NCBI GenBank assembly: GCA_030272155.1
Contig: CP126199.1
Span: 248,001 to 312,000 of the forward strand
Source: Tetradesmus obliquus
Taxonomy: Eukaryota; Chlorophyta; Chlorophyceae; Sphaeropleales; Scenedesmaceae
Direction of reading: 5' to 3'
DNA length: 64,000 nucleotides
Program-made: the position numbers and the translations under genes
Shown here: piece by piece, positions 17,961-27,799 of the stretch
Layout of the letters: each line of letters opens with the position of its first letter
How positions within the stretch are numbered: position 1 is the stretch's first letter
The notes under the pieces: model-generated
What the model was told of the DNA's origin: nothing
Seen by the model: only the letters and a program-made list of their open reading frames with translations
Database searches by the model: none

Positions 17961-19309
17961 ACAAGGCAGGCAACACAAGCAAAATAAGTCACTGTGCAGC
18001 AACACTGCCGTTGCTTCACTGCGCCAGGATGCAACAAATGTTGCACAGCAGCTGCGCTGCCATGCATGACTTTCAGCGCACCACACAACACACATGGTGT
18101 GCAATGCACATGCAACGCTGCTCACACAGTCCAACCAGAAACATCACCTTGTTCAGCCAGGCCCGCTGCCACCCACCACTGCGCTGCTTGCCACCTTGCC
18201 GCAACACCCCCTCGCACAAGCTTAAACCGCACCAAACACACTCACTGCTGCTGCCCTCGTCCTTCCCTAGCAGCCCCTTCACAACACACCGCACCGCACA
18301 CCGCATCGCCTTGCCCGCTGCAGGCCCCACCGTCAGGCTCGCCCGCGGCACCAGCGCCTCGTCAAGGCCCACACACAAACAACCAGAAAAAAGACAGCTT
18401 GGCCAGCACCCCAGACCCTTGCGCACGCACTACATTGCTGTACACCAGAGCACAGCCACAACAACACTCACCGCTGCTGCCCTCTGCAGCTGGGCGCATT
18501 TCCTTGACCATACATGCCAGCCCCTCGTGCCGCCCCGCCACCAGCCGCATCGCCTTGCCCACTGCAGGCCCCGCCATCAGGCTTGACCGCGGCACCAGCG
18601 CCTCGTCAAGGCCCACACGGTGGCGCACGCTGCCGTCTGCTGCTGGCGCTGCCACTAAATCTTGTTTGGGCTTGTCACCTGAAGAGGAAGGAAGAGAGCA
18701 GCCGGAACAGCACAACCAGTCAACTATATTGCAAGTGTGCGCGTGTGTGTCTGCTGGCGCTGCCTCTAGGTCCAGCTTGGGCTTGTCACCTGCGTAGTGT
18801 TGAATTGTAAAAGGCAGCAGCAGGTGCAACACAGTGGGTGAGCGGGGGGTGGCTGCTGGCGCTGCCGCCAGGTCCTGCTTGGGCTTGTCACCTGACGATG
18901 GTGAGAAACAGGGTGAAACAGCAGGCATGGCAGCACCAGTAGCGGCAGTTAGAAGTGCGCTGCAGGCTGTGAACAGGTGCGAGTTCAAGGTGCTTGTAAG
19001 AGCACAAGCACACTGCCGTCTGCTGCTGACGCTGCCACCTAGTCCCTGCTTCGGCTTGTCGCCTGGCAGTGGTGGGAGGAAATGAGCAGCCAGGACAGCA
19101 CAGCCAGTTGCAGCAGTCGGTGGTGTGCTGCAGGCTAAGAACAGGTGCAAGCATTGCGATGCAAACACAACCCCTTCACTTTCACCACCTTGCATTTGCA
19201 ACCCCTTCAATTTCACCACCTTGCATGCGTGCGCTGGACATCCTGCATTGTACTGGTCTGACTGCAGCTGCATGCAAGCCCTGCTGTTATTGTGCAGCCG
19301 CTGACCTCA

Positions 19310-19345
<36 letters not shown>

Positions 19346-20606
19346 GCTCACCCATCTTGCGCGGCCGCTTGTCTGGTGGTGGCGTCACCGGGTTGGCTCC
19401 TAGGCCCAGCCTGTCAGGGCGGCGGATGGTCTGCTTGGGCTCCACCAGCTGCAGGGGGGGGGGGGGGGGGGGGGAGGGACAGGGGGCGGCAGCAAACAAG
19501 CAGTGCGGCAGTTTCATCACAGGAAAGTGCACCATCTGTCTGTCATCAACACACACAGCGCAGACGCTGATCAGGGCGGCGGATGGTCTGCTTGGGCTCC
19601 ACCAGCTGCAGGCACGGCACGTACCAGACAAAAATGCAGCAGTCGTCATTGCGTGGGGAGCCATTGCGTTATCGCTGTGGTGTTCGTGACACGGTGCTGA
19701 TAACGAGGGTTGCACGAGGAGTCCATGAAAATGAGGCAGGTTGACTGGATCAACATAAACTGGTTGCACACTGCAGCTGCAAGCAGGGCAAACTCATAGG
19801 CCAATGCTGCCTAGCCAGCCGCTGCGCAGCCCTGCTATCCACCTGGCGCTTGCGGCCCACGCCCTTGCCATCTGCCCAGCCCAGCCCAGCCCAACCAGCC
19901 ACCCCCTGAGGAGCACCGCCGCATGGCTGCAATCAACACACAGCGTCTACATATGTGTATCGGCTGGCAGGCCGATGGCTTAAAACGTGACAAGGCTGAA
20001 CCCCACCTGTCGCTTGCGGCCCACGCCCTGGCCGTCCGCCCAGCCCAGGCCCCGCAGCAGTGCCTTGCCAAACTCCTCCACAGGCATGGACTCGTAGTCC
20101 TGGGGGGGGGGGGGATATAAAAGCAGAAGACACACAACAGCGCAGGCTGTCAGTTGCACTTCAAAAATAGTGAGCGCAGCGCCTTGCCAAACTCCTCCAC
20201 TGGCATGGACTCGTAGTCCTGCGAAGAGGCGGGACGGAGGGAAAACGGCAGCATGGGACAGGACAGCACAGGTTGACAGTCACTCAGATGTATGATGTTA
20301 TAGCAAGCAGCGCCTTGCTAAACTCCTCCAGAGGCTTGGACTCGTAGTCCTGGGGTGGCAGGGGGGCCAAAGGGGAGGGGGAACACGACAGCACAGCACA
20401 ACTTGTTGGTTGCAACATGAGCATCAGCGTAGAGCACTTGTGTTGGCTTGCAGAAGCATATCGCCGTCTTCTGCCCTGAAAGCAGTGCAGCCAAGCAGCA
20501 GTTTCTGCTGTTGTGTGCCTCCCTGCAGCTCACCACCACCATTCTTGCTACTGCTGCAGCTGCTGCCCGCTGCCCACCCCACCCACCTTCTACTTGTACG
20601 CCTTCC

Positions 20607-20648
<42 letters not shown>

Positions 20649-21496
20649 TCCTCACCTCTTCAGTGGCCTCGTCAGGCAGCGCTTCCAGATCATTCCGCAG
20701 CTGCTGCCAACCCCAACCCACTTACCACTTGTACGGCTTCCACTGCTGCTGCCGCTGCTGCTGCTGCTGCCACAAAGGCGCCTCACCTCCACTTAGCTTC
20801 GTCAGGCAACGCCTCCAAGTCATCCCACAGCTGCACGCTATCGCCGCACCAGGCAGCAGCGGCTGGCTACACCAAACTGCTGCACTCTTTAACCACCGAC
20901 AACAGGAGCACTTGCACCTTGCACCCCTGCCAATGCTAGTGCGTGTGCTGCTGCTGCTGCTGCCGCAAAGGCGCCTCACCTCCACTGTAGCTTCGTCAGG
21001 CAGCGCTTCCAGGTCATCCCTCAGCTGCTGCGCCTCATCGCCACGTCGCACAGGCACCATGGGCCCTGCTGCTGCTGCTGCTGCTGCCGCCTCGCCAGCC
21101 TCATCTGCTGCTTCTGCTGCTGCTTTTGTATCCTTCGGCTGCCTCAGCTGCAGGCCGTAGCTGGTGAGGCCAGGCACATCAGGCTTGGCTGCCTTCTCAT
21201 ACCTGTCATCTGCCTTGCCTGTGATTGCTGCTGAGCTGGATTCCGGCACAAACGTAGGCACAAACTTGCCGACACCTGTCTTGTAGGTGTTCTCCAAGGC
21301 CGGAATGACATGCTGCCGCCGCTCACTTGCAGAGGGCTCAGCAGCCTGTATGATGCTGCCTGCCACGCCAGTGATCAGCTGCCGGTCTTCGCTTTGCTCC
21401 TTGACGTTTACTGCCACCTTGGCGCGGGCCTTGCCTGCGATTTTGAAGCCCAGGTTCAGGCCGCCCTGCTGGGCCGGCTGCTTGCCGTCATCAGCC

Positions 21497-21498
<2 letters not shown>
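17114..21498 (-). CDS. GPKOW/MOS2-like G-patch and KOW-motif splicing protein
   Basis: Minus-strand exons 20980-21498, 20007-20099, 19352-19448, 18472-18678 and 17114-17907; lengths 519, 93, 97, 207, 794 sum to 569 codons plus stop with all phases closing. Residues 1-173: basic N-terminus ending in the conserved LPDEATVE. Residues 174-204: G-patch (DYESMPVEEFG, then LLRGLGW). First KOW region 245-330 (GLDEALVPR, AGRHEGLACMVKEM), then an Arg/Asp/Ser-rich RS-like segment, and the last KOW near 510-560 (VVAGQHKGRRGRLLQV) with an acidic EEEEF tail. GPKOW/MOS2 binds RNA and the spliceosomal helicase Prp2/DHX16 in the nucleus. The start is fixed by an in-frame upstream TGA. Every exon before the last is accompanied by degenerate partial copies in the introns. 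Confidence 0.92.
18301..18376 (-). repeat. Copy of second half of GPKOW exon 4 in intron 4
   Basis: Aligns with exon 4 at 18546-18618 (GLDEALVPR, then GKAMR) at about 87%. It lies in the intron that follows the exon on the minus strand. A further short match to the exon-4 donor region lies at ~18235-18262. Confidence 0.85.
18750..19070 (-). repeat. Three copies of the start of GPKOW exon 4, each with its own acceptor
   Basis: Copies near 18755-18792, 18850-18893 and 19016-19068 resemble the exon-4 start at 18640-18680. All begin with an AG acceptor followed by GDKPK and an Ala/Pro-rich or degenerate continuation. Only the authentic copy is preceded by a good pyrimidine tract and runs into KOW sequence. 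Spacing is ~100-165 bp. Confidence 0.85.
19566..19610 (-). repeat. Truncated copy of GPKOW exon-3 start with acceptor
   Basis: Repeats the exon-3 start LVEPKQTIRRPD (authentic at 19405-19448), then diverges to a stop. It is preceded by ctgcag. The authentic copy is preceded on the minus strand by a run of 18 C (plus-strand G, about 19457-19474). Confidence 0.85.
19840..20353 (-). repeat. Three partial copies flanking GPKOW exon 2 (G-patch exon)
   Basis: 19840-19885 copies the exon-2 end with donor (source 20004-20048). 20178-20221 and 20309-20353 copy the exon-2 start with acceptor (source 20056-20102; DYESM, then EEFGKAL). The full exon lies between the partial copies, so both borders were duplicated separately. 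Confidence 0.85.
20649..20845 (-). repeat. Two copies of the GPKOW exon-1 end with donor in intron 1
   Basis: 20649-20702 and 20775-20845 match the exon-1 end (20970-21030). The nearer copy has lost bases and is frameshifted; the farther one still reads EALPDEATEE before GTGAGG. Both are embedded in CTG arrays. Confidence 0.85.
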
Positions 21499-21530
<32 letters not shown>

Positions 21531-21540
21531 CACAGCAGCT
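21499..21540 (-). repeat. AGC/CAG triplet array abutting the GPKOW start codon
   Basis: About ten AGC units in transcript sense end directly at the ATG, in frame with it, with no upstream ATG and an in-frame TGA further up. It therefore belongs to the 5' UTR. Confidence 0.7.
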
Positions 21541-24500
21541 GGAGCAGCTGGTTGAGGATGCTACTCAGCTGGTGCTGAGGTGAGTCTTGCGGGTTGTTGA
21601 TGGGGCCTCTGGGCGGTGCTGCTGCATAGACAGCACAAGGACAGACGCTAAGCCAGCCGGTGCAGCAGGCGAGTTGCTGTCTGTGCTAACAGTCCTGGGA
21701 GAAGTGAGTATGAAGACAATAGCTTAACGAGTCACCAGGCATGCCAGTTGCTGTCTTACCACTGCAAGTGTGTTGCAGGACAGCTGCTGCAGAACGCCAC
21801 TGCTGCTGCTGGTGCTGCTGCTGCACTTGCGTGGGCGCCCTATGTACGCTTCGAAAGGTTTCAACCAACTTTGATTTTACTGCGATAATGACACCGCGCT
21901 GTCATACCTGCAGCGTCTGATCAAACTACCAGGTGCACTCCGTGTTCTCCTGCTGATCGGCAGAGCAGGGTTATGCAGAGCTCCAGGCGATGCAAGGGAA
22001 GCTTAATCGCTGTCCGAGCTCGTGAGCAAATCGTCTGCCTGTTGTATTGACATGGCATGCCAGCAGGGCTTGCTGCTCCAGGTCCTGCTGCTGAGCAGTG
22101 TGCAATCAACTCCAAAGCTTTTGCTGCTGGCTTGCAGCAATTTGTGGGTGCTCAAGGCCACTTGTGAATTGGTATCATCAGGCACGGCCTGTACTGTTTG
22201 TGCTCAGGTGACAGTTACAGACGACCGTTACACCCTAAAACCTGGTCAATAACGACACATAGTAGTACAAGAGCATGTGACAGAACCGCTTCCCGCCAAG
22301 CTTGTCATGATAGTATGTCAGCATGCTGAACCAAACACCTTATGCAACGCAGTCGCATGGCTGGACCAAGGGGCCGGTAGCTAGCCGTGGTGGATCATCA
22401 CCGGTGCTGGTCCCAAGAGGCGCCCAGATACTGTTGTAATACCTGTCAGCACAGCTGCCAGCGCAGCACGTGCCTCACCCCACTTGCCCTTGCCGCAAAC
22501 AGAGAACAATGCCACCCGCCAACAACATGCCATTCACTGTAGTACGCATTGTGCGGTGTGCAGGGGGCCGTACAACACCGAACTTGAGACCTGCCTCACG
22601 CCACTGGCGCAGATGGCATCTGCAGCTGATAATGTCAGGCAACACCTGCCAAAACTGCCGTACGCACGCATAGCGCAGTATGCAGGGCGTCAAATAGTAA
22701 CAAAAGCGAACACTGCCCTGCGCCATCTGCAGCTGCTACCCAGCATCCCGTACTTGAGCCCCCAAGCCCCTTCCAAGGCAAACCCTGCCACCCTGCTGTC
22801 AGGCTGCGCAAGCCTCCACACAGCTTGCCTAGGAGTCAAACCAACACACAAGGTTTTGATACGCCCTTCGCCGGTTGTCAGCACTGAGCACAGCCACCAG
22901 TTGACTTTTCTGCTTGCCGCATTACAATGCAGCCGACAGGAGCAAACTGATATATGGCACGCTGCGACAGCTGTCAAGAATCTGCCGTGAACAACAAGCT
23001 TACTGCATAAATCCCCTCAGCCTGTGATGATACAGACATCTATAACAACTATTATGAAAGTCTGCTGACATCTGAGTGGTGGCGCATCAGCCATCAGCCT
23101 TTGACCGACCGACTCCGCTGCAGGCTGTCATCCCACAGCAAAACCCCATCACTGATCGCAAGCAGGGCATACAACCTAGTAACAACACGGCCATGCACTG
23201 AGCCCTGCCCAAACAACCTAACAAGGCGGCCCTGCACTGAACCCTGTTCAAACATATCAGCCTTATAGTTCTGTCAGCGAGCATCGCAGTCAATAGAGGT
23301 AAATAATGAAACGGTGCTAAGTAACAGGTACAGTAGGCAGAAAGGTAAGAAACTATGTGAGCGCGAGCATGTCACATCATGTGCCACAGTGACAAGCATG
23401 CAGCCCCAGATGCAGGCTCCATAGACTGCCGCAAAGCTGGCACATTCAGGAGCTGCTGCCCAACACTACTGAAACTGTCACACATGCTTGGCCCGCTGCT
23501 TTTCTGCAGCACGGGGCACTGTAGTGGACATGACCACACAAAGGCCGATGCAGACATCCTTGCATGAGCCATGCCTGGAGGTACACCGACATTGTCATTC
23601 ACTACAGCAGACTGCTTGACAGTGATAGGCGCGAGAGAAGCTACCCGCACCCGAGCATCGGTGTCATTCATTGGTGGGTCCTGCAGACGCCACAGGCAGG
23701 CACAGCACGCCATACTACAGCTGGCCAAGCAGCGTGACACACCTCTGCTAAGTCAACCACTGCTGCTGGCAGGGCTGTCAGCAGTGCACGCTACCTTCCA
23801 ATGCCGTGTACCTCCTGCTACTACTGCAAATGGACAGTGTCCTCATGTTGAGTCCATGCAAGCTGTTGTAGCACACAGCCACACACCTGCATGCGCATAT
23901 GTGCACCCCTCATGGTCTGGTGTTGACACACGACAGGTCAGCAACCGCCGGGGCAAACCCCGTGTACGTATAACAGTAGTGAGTGCAGCGGCCGCACATC
24001 AAGTGCTGTCTAGGCAGCGACTGCTGCCTGCACAAATCCACCGTGCTGATTGAGCTGAGGTTGTGCAGCAGCCGTGCAGCAGCAAACACTGCAGCAATGC
24101 ACTTTCCAGCACGCTGGCATGAGTCATGCCGCATGACTGCTATGCAGCCGTAGGCTACAGTCCTGCCACCAGGATTTGCGTCCAGCCAACACAGCAGCAC
24201 AAAGCCAATGACTGGTTGCCCAGAACAGCCCCACACACAGCACCCGTGCCTGCAACACCGGCAGAAAGGCAATACGTCATGTGCTTTCCTGCAAGCCCTG
24301 TACCCAAAAGGCAAGCAGAGCCAGCACACCACAGCTGCAGATCAACCAACAGACGCACATTGTGCTTCCATACAGCGGTCCGCACGGCATAAATGGGCCC
24401 TGCATGTTCATCAATGCTCCTCATGACAAGCATTGCCTGCTGCTTAAGCGTGCTACTAATGCGCATGCACTGCCAGCCTGATTCCTTTGGCAACCATGCC

Positions 24501-25623
24501 ACAGAGCGAAACCCCAAGCCAATCAACAACGTCTAGAGCTAATGATGTATGTGTGCTAATTGCTGGGATGTGAGCTGGTCTCCAGTCATACTGTGCTGCT
24601 GTCAGCTGTTACGTAACTACTGCCCCTACTGCTGTGTGACATCGACAGAGATTGCAACAAGTCAACGGAAAAGTCAACAGAGCCAACTGATGTCCCTGGC
24701 CAACGCACAAGTACTGCTGCAACTGGAGCCGCCCCAACAAACAGGCAGCACTGCAAGTGCGCAGTCCTGAGGGCTGCCAAGTCATACTAGTCATAGTACA
24801 CACCAACCCACACGTATAGCTGATGTGAAGCACACACACACACATTGCACAAAAGCACACACACATTGCAAAGTGATGCGTCTAAGTGCCTCAGTGCAGA
24901 AACAGGAGGAGCTCTGCCAAGCTCGACACCCGCACCGCTGCTGCACAGCCACCATGCTCGACCTCAACCTGCAACAGTGACTGCTGCAGTGGCCTGAGCA
25001 GACTTTGCTGGTATGGCAACCATCCCATTCAGGTGCAGTAGTGCTTGTCACAACAGTACTAACAGCCAAGCATGGTAAAGAGTGTTAACCGCTCAGCAGC
25101 ACGCAGCACAAGGGCAATACTGACATCGCATCTGCTGCTGGCACTTGCTGACAGCTGCGCTCTGCACTGCGTAGTAACTACCCTGCGCCGTGAACCACAC
25201 ATCGCGAGATGCAGCCGCCAAACTGCCAGCATGGCGTGCTGCTGATGTCGGCAACAGTAAGCACCAAGCATGCTGCTGCACCACAGCGTGAAAAGACCCG
25301 TGCTGTTATGCATGCACGATGATGCACCCTCACAGTCAGGGCATTGGCTTGCAGCCAGTCTCTCCGCTGACGCCAGGTGTGGCAGTTGTCAGGGGCCAGT
25401 CTTCGCACTGTGTGGAGGGCCGCTCGTCTCCCCAAGCAGTCACCGCCACCCTGCACACACCGCAGCACACAAAACGTGGCAAGCAAGGTGTCACAGTCAC
25501 AATCACTACCATACGCGATTCAAGGTGCTACAGCAGCAGTGCCAGATGAGTCAACAGGGAATGCACCAGCCCATGCCACTGCCCAGCGCTGTCTTTGAGC
25601 TTTTAAGGTACACATGAGTCAGG
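21541..25623. other. 4.1-kb stretch without a convincing gene; probable long 3' UTR of the minus-strand gene downstream
   Basis: From about 22440 to 25620 the + strand is C/A-rich, so the minus strand is T/G-rich like the 3' UTRs of the other genes. TTACA (TGTAA on the minus strand) occurs at 22922-22926 and again near 22215-22233. The open frames show no domain, no conserved motif and no coherent splicing. A (CA)n microsatellite sits near 24830-24870. 21541-22440 shows nothing I can name beyond the upstream region of GPKOW. Confidence 0.4.
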
Positions 25624-27329
25624 CTAGTGCTCGCAACAGCGCGCATCAGCAGCAGGGCAGTCGCACCTGCCATCGCTGTAGTGCTTCCTGCCAGCCCTGC
25701 CAGCCTCGCAGTCACTGCTGCTGCGCCCTGCCTCATCACCAGTAGGCTGCAGCAGCGCCAGCAGGCTGAACACTGCAGGCAGCGCCATCAGCACCGCCTG
25801 GATCAGCCCTGTGTAGGGCAGCAGCAGCAGCTGCCAGCTGCTGGAGCGTGCACAGAAGTCGGCGCCGATGGCTCTGCAGCTGCCGCAGCCGGGCAGTGTG
25901 GCGAGCTGCAGCGTGGTGCAGCTGCTGCTGGGTGCGCAGGGGCAGCGGGAGCAGCCCGCAGATGCTGCCTGCGCCAGGTTGCACCTGCAGGTGTAGCACA
26001 TGCGCCAAAACACAATGTCACACAAAGAGCATAGAATGGCAGCACAGTGGAGCTTAGAGACTCTAAGTACGTATTGCAGCAGTTGCGCAGCAAATCGACA
26101 AGACTTACAGACCGACGGGCTGCACAAGACGCATTGCTGCTGCAGTGTGAGGAGTCATGTGTGCAGTGTTGGCAGCAGGGACCTGGGGCATGCCGCACCT
26201 GCTGCTGAGGTCCAAGAAGGTCTGTGTGTTGAAGCCACCCATCAGCGCAGCAAGCGTCACTGAGGCCACAGCATGCAGCGCTGGCAGTGCGGGTCCAGAT
26301 GACAGGGCAGCGGCCATGCCCTGCGTGCAGCAGCACAGGGCGCAAGTTGTGCACAACAGGTTACAGCAGCCTACACAGCTGTGAGAGGCCATATATATGC
26401 TGCTGCTTTGCCTGCCTAGGCTTAACAGCAGCTGCTGGCTGCTGTGCTGGCATGTGGCAGGCGCAAACACAGCGGTTGTGCTGGCAGCTGCGGTGAATGA
26501 ATGTTGATGCTGAGGCAGCCGCACCAGCAGTCCAGCAATCAAGGCGCTGCCTCCAGAGACGATGACAATGTGAATGTAAGCCTTGCTGACGCCGAAGACC
26601 TGCCGCGCAGCAGAACAACATGGAGCAGAGGCTTGAGCAGGGGATTCGCAGGGAGCGGCATATGCAGGTGAGTGGCATGCACATGTACCGCGATTGCTGT
26701 GCGCGCCAATGTGTACTCTGCATGCTCTGTGCATGAGCAATTTGGTGTGGCGCTGCAGCACTGTTGTTCTGGTAAGAACTCAGACTTTTTCAGCTGATGC
26801 AGTTCAAGATTTGATGCTGCTGCGCTGGCAAGCATGACTGGGGGTGGGTGTTTGTTTTGGTGTCGCGATGCTCTGCGTGTCAGCCTGTCTCACCAGGAAG
26901 AACTGCATCACTGGCACGCCGACGGTGACAAGAATCTGGCACAGGCATCCTGTGATTGCCTACATGAAGCAGAGTGCAGTCAGTGTATGCAAAGCAACCT
27001 GCCGGACCCTCGGGTACGGTAGGGATGGTAGGAGGCGTGAAGGCGCATGAGGTGCCCTCATCGCCACACACGTCCCCTTCCTTAACTTACGCGGGTGTTA
27101 TTTGTGAACACACCACGCGTAGCTCACTCACTCACTCACTCACTCATGCAAAGCAACCCGGCTGCCTGCATGTGGCCAGGTCTGTGGAGGTGGCTGCATC
27201 CTGCAAGGCTTGCTGGTGCTGGGTGGTGGTGCTGCTGCTGCTGGAAGTGCTGCCTGCACCGCCTTCCCGTATTACGAACTTACTCACCAGAGCGCGTAGT
27301 TGCGTCATTTTTGGGCTGCAGCACCGCAT
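25624..27329 (-). CDS. Small four-helix membrane protein with Cys-rich loop (unrecognised family)
   Basis: Minus-strand exons 27288-27329, 26894-26959, 26525-26599, 26199-26320 and 25624-25984; phases 0,0,0,2 close to 221 aa. Predicted helices: ~15-40, 43-62, 75-94 and 151-181. Between helices 3 and 4 lies a ~50-residue loop with eight cysteines (103, 113, 116, 118, 124, 135, 138, 146), including PGCGSC. The tail is Ser/Asp/Cys-rich. The layout (short loop, large Cys-rich loop before the last helix) recalls tetraspanins, but the CCG motif is absent, so this is a topology analogy only. The start is the first ATG of a short exon with a GTGAGT donor; a second ATG follows seven codons later. It is divergent to the ERGIC3 gene with 470 bp between starts. 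Confidence 0.55.
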
Positions 27330-27799
27330 GTTGCTTCCGTAGTGCCTGCAATCGTGTACTGCTTTCGCTGAGCTGGCCTATGCACTACGCCGCAGTTGCG
27401 CTCTTCTTTCTTCAGGTATTTAATTTTTTAATGCAGAACGTAATGCAAGCATGCGAATGCCGCTCTCTACAAGCTGCAAGTGCAACCTCTCAAGACCCAA
27501 ACCGACAGTGGTCAAAATCCACGATCCAGCTCTTGCACACTCGCACAGCTTGTTAGTCACCTGTTCTTCCACTCGGGGCGGGCGCAGACCTGACCTTCTG
27601 CGTATGCAGAACCCCAGTGGCCAGTGGGTTGTGTTAGTCATCGCCAACCAACTTTCAAGCTTTCAACAATTCCTTTGGCATGGCAGGTCTCATTGATCCG
27701 TTACGTTTGTTGACGTTTCGCATGTGAGACAGGCAGGTTCACCTGGTTGGTTGAACACCTCGCGAGTAGCCCCAAGCTTGCTCTACGTATTCAGACGCC
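27330..27799. promoter_or_regulatory. Divergent promoter region between the 4-TM gene and ERGIC3
   Basis: The two start codons face away from each other across 470 bp. The stretch is less GC-rich than its surroundings. No TATA box that I trust. Confidence 0.4.

Noticed and set aside
21497..21580. Plus-strand ATG with a poly-Leu signal-like stretch overlapping the GPKOW start
   Set aside because: The leucines come from the CTG side of the triplet array, and no second exon continues the frame.
22484..22990. 168-codon plus frame in the C/A-rich block
   Set aside because: No hydrophobic, domain or splicing pattern; composition follows the block's skew.
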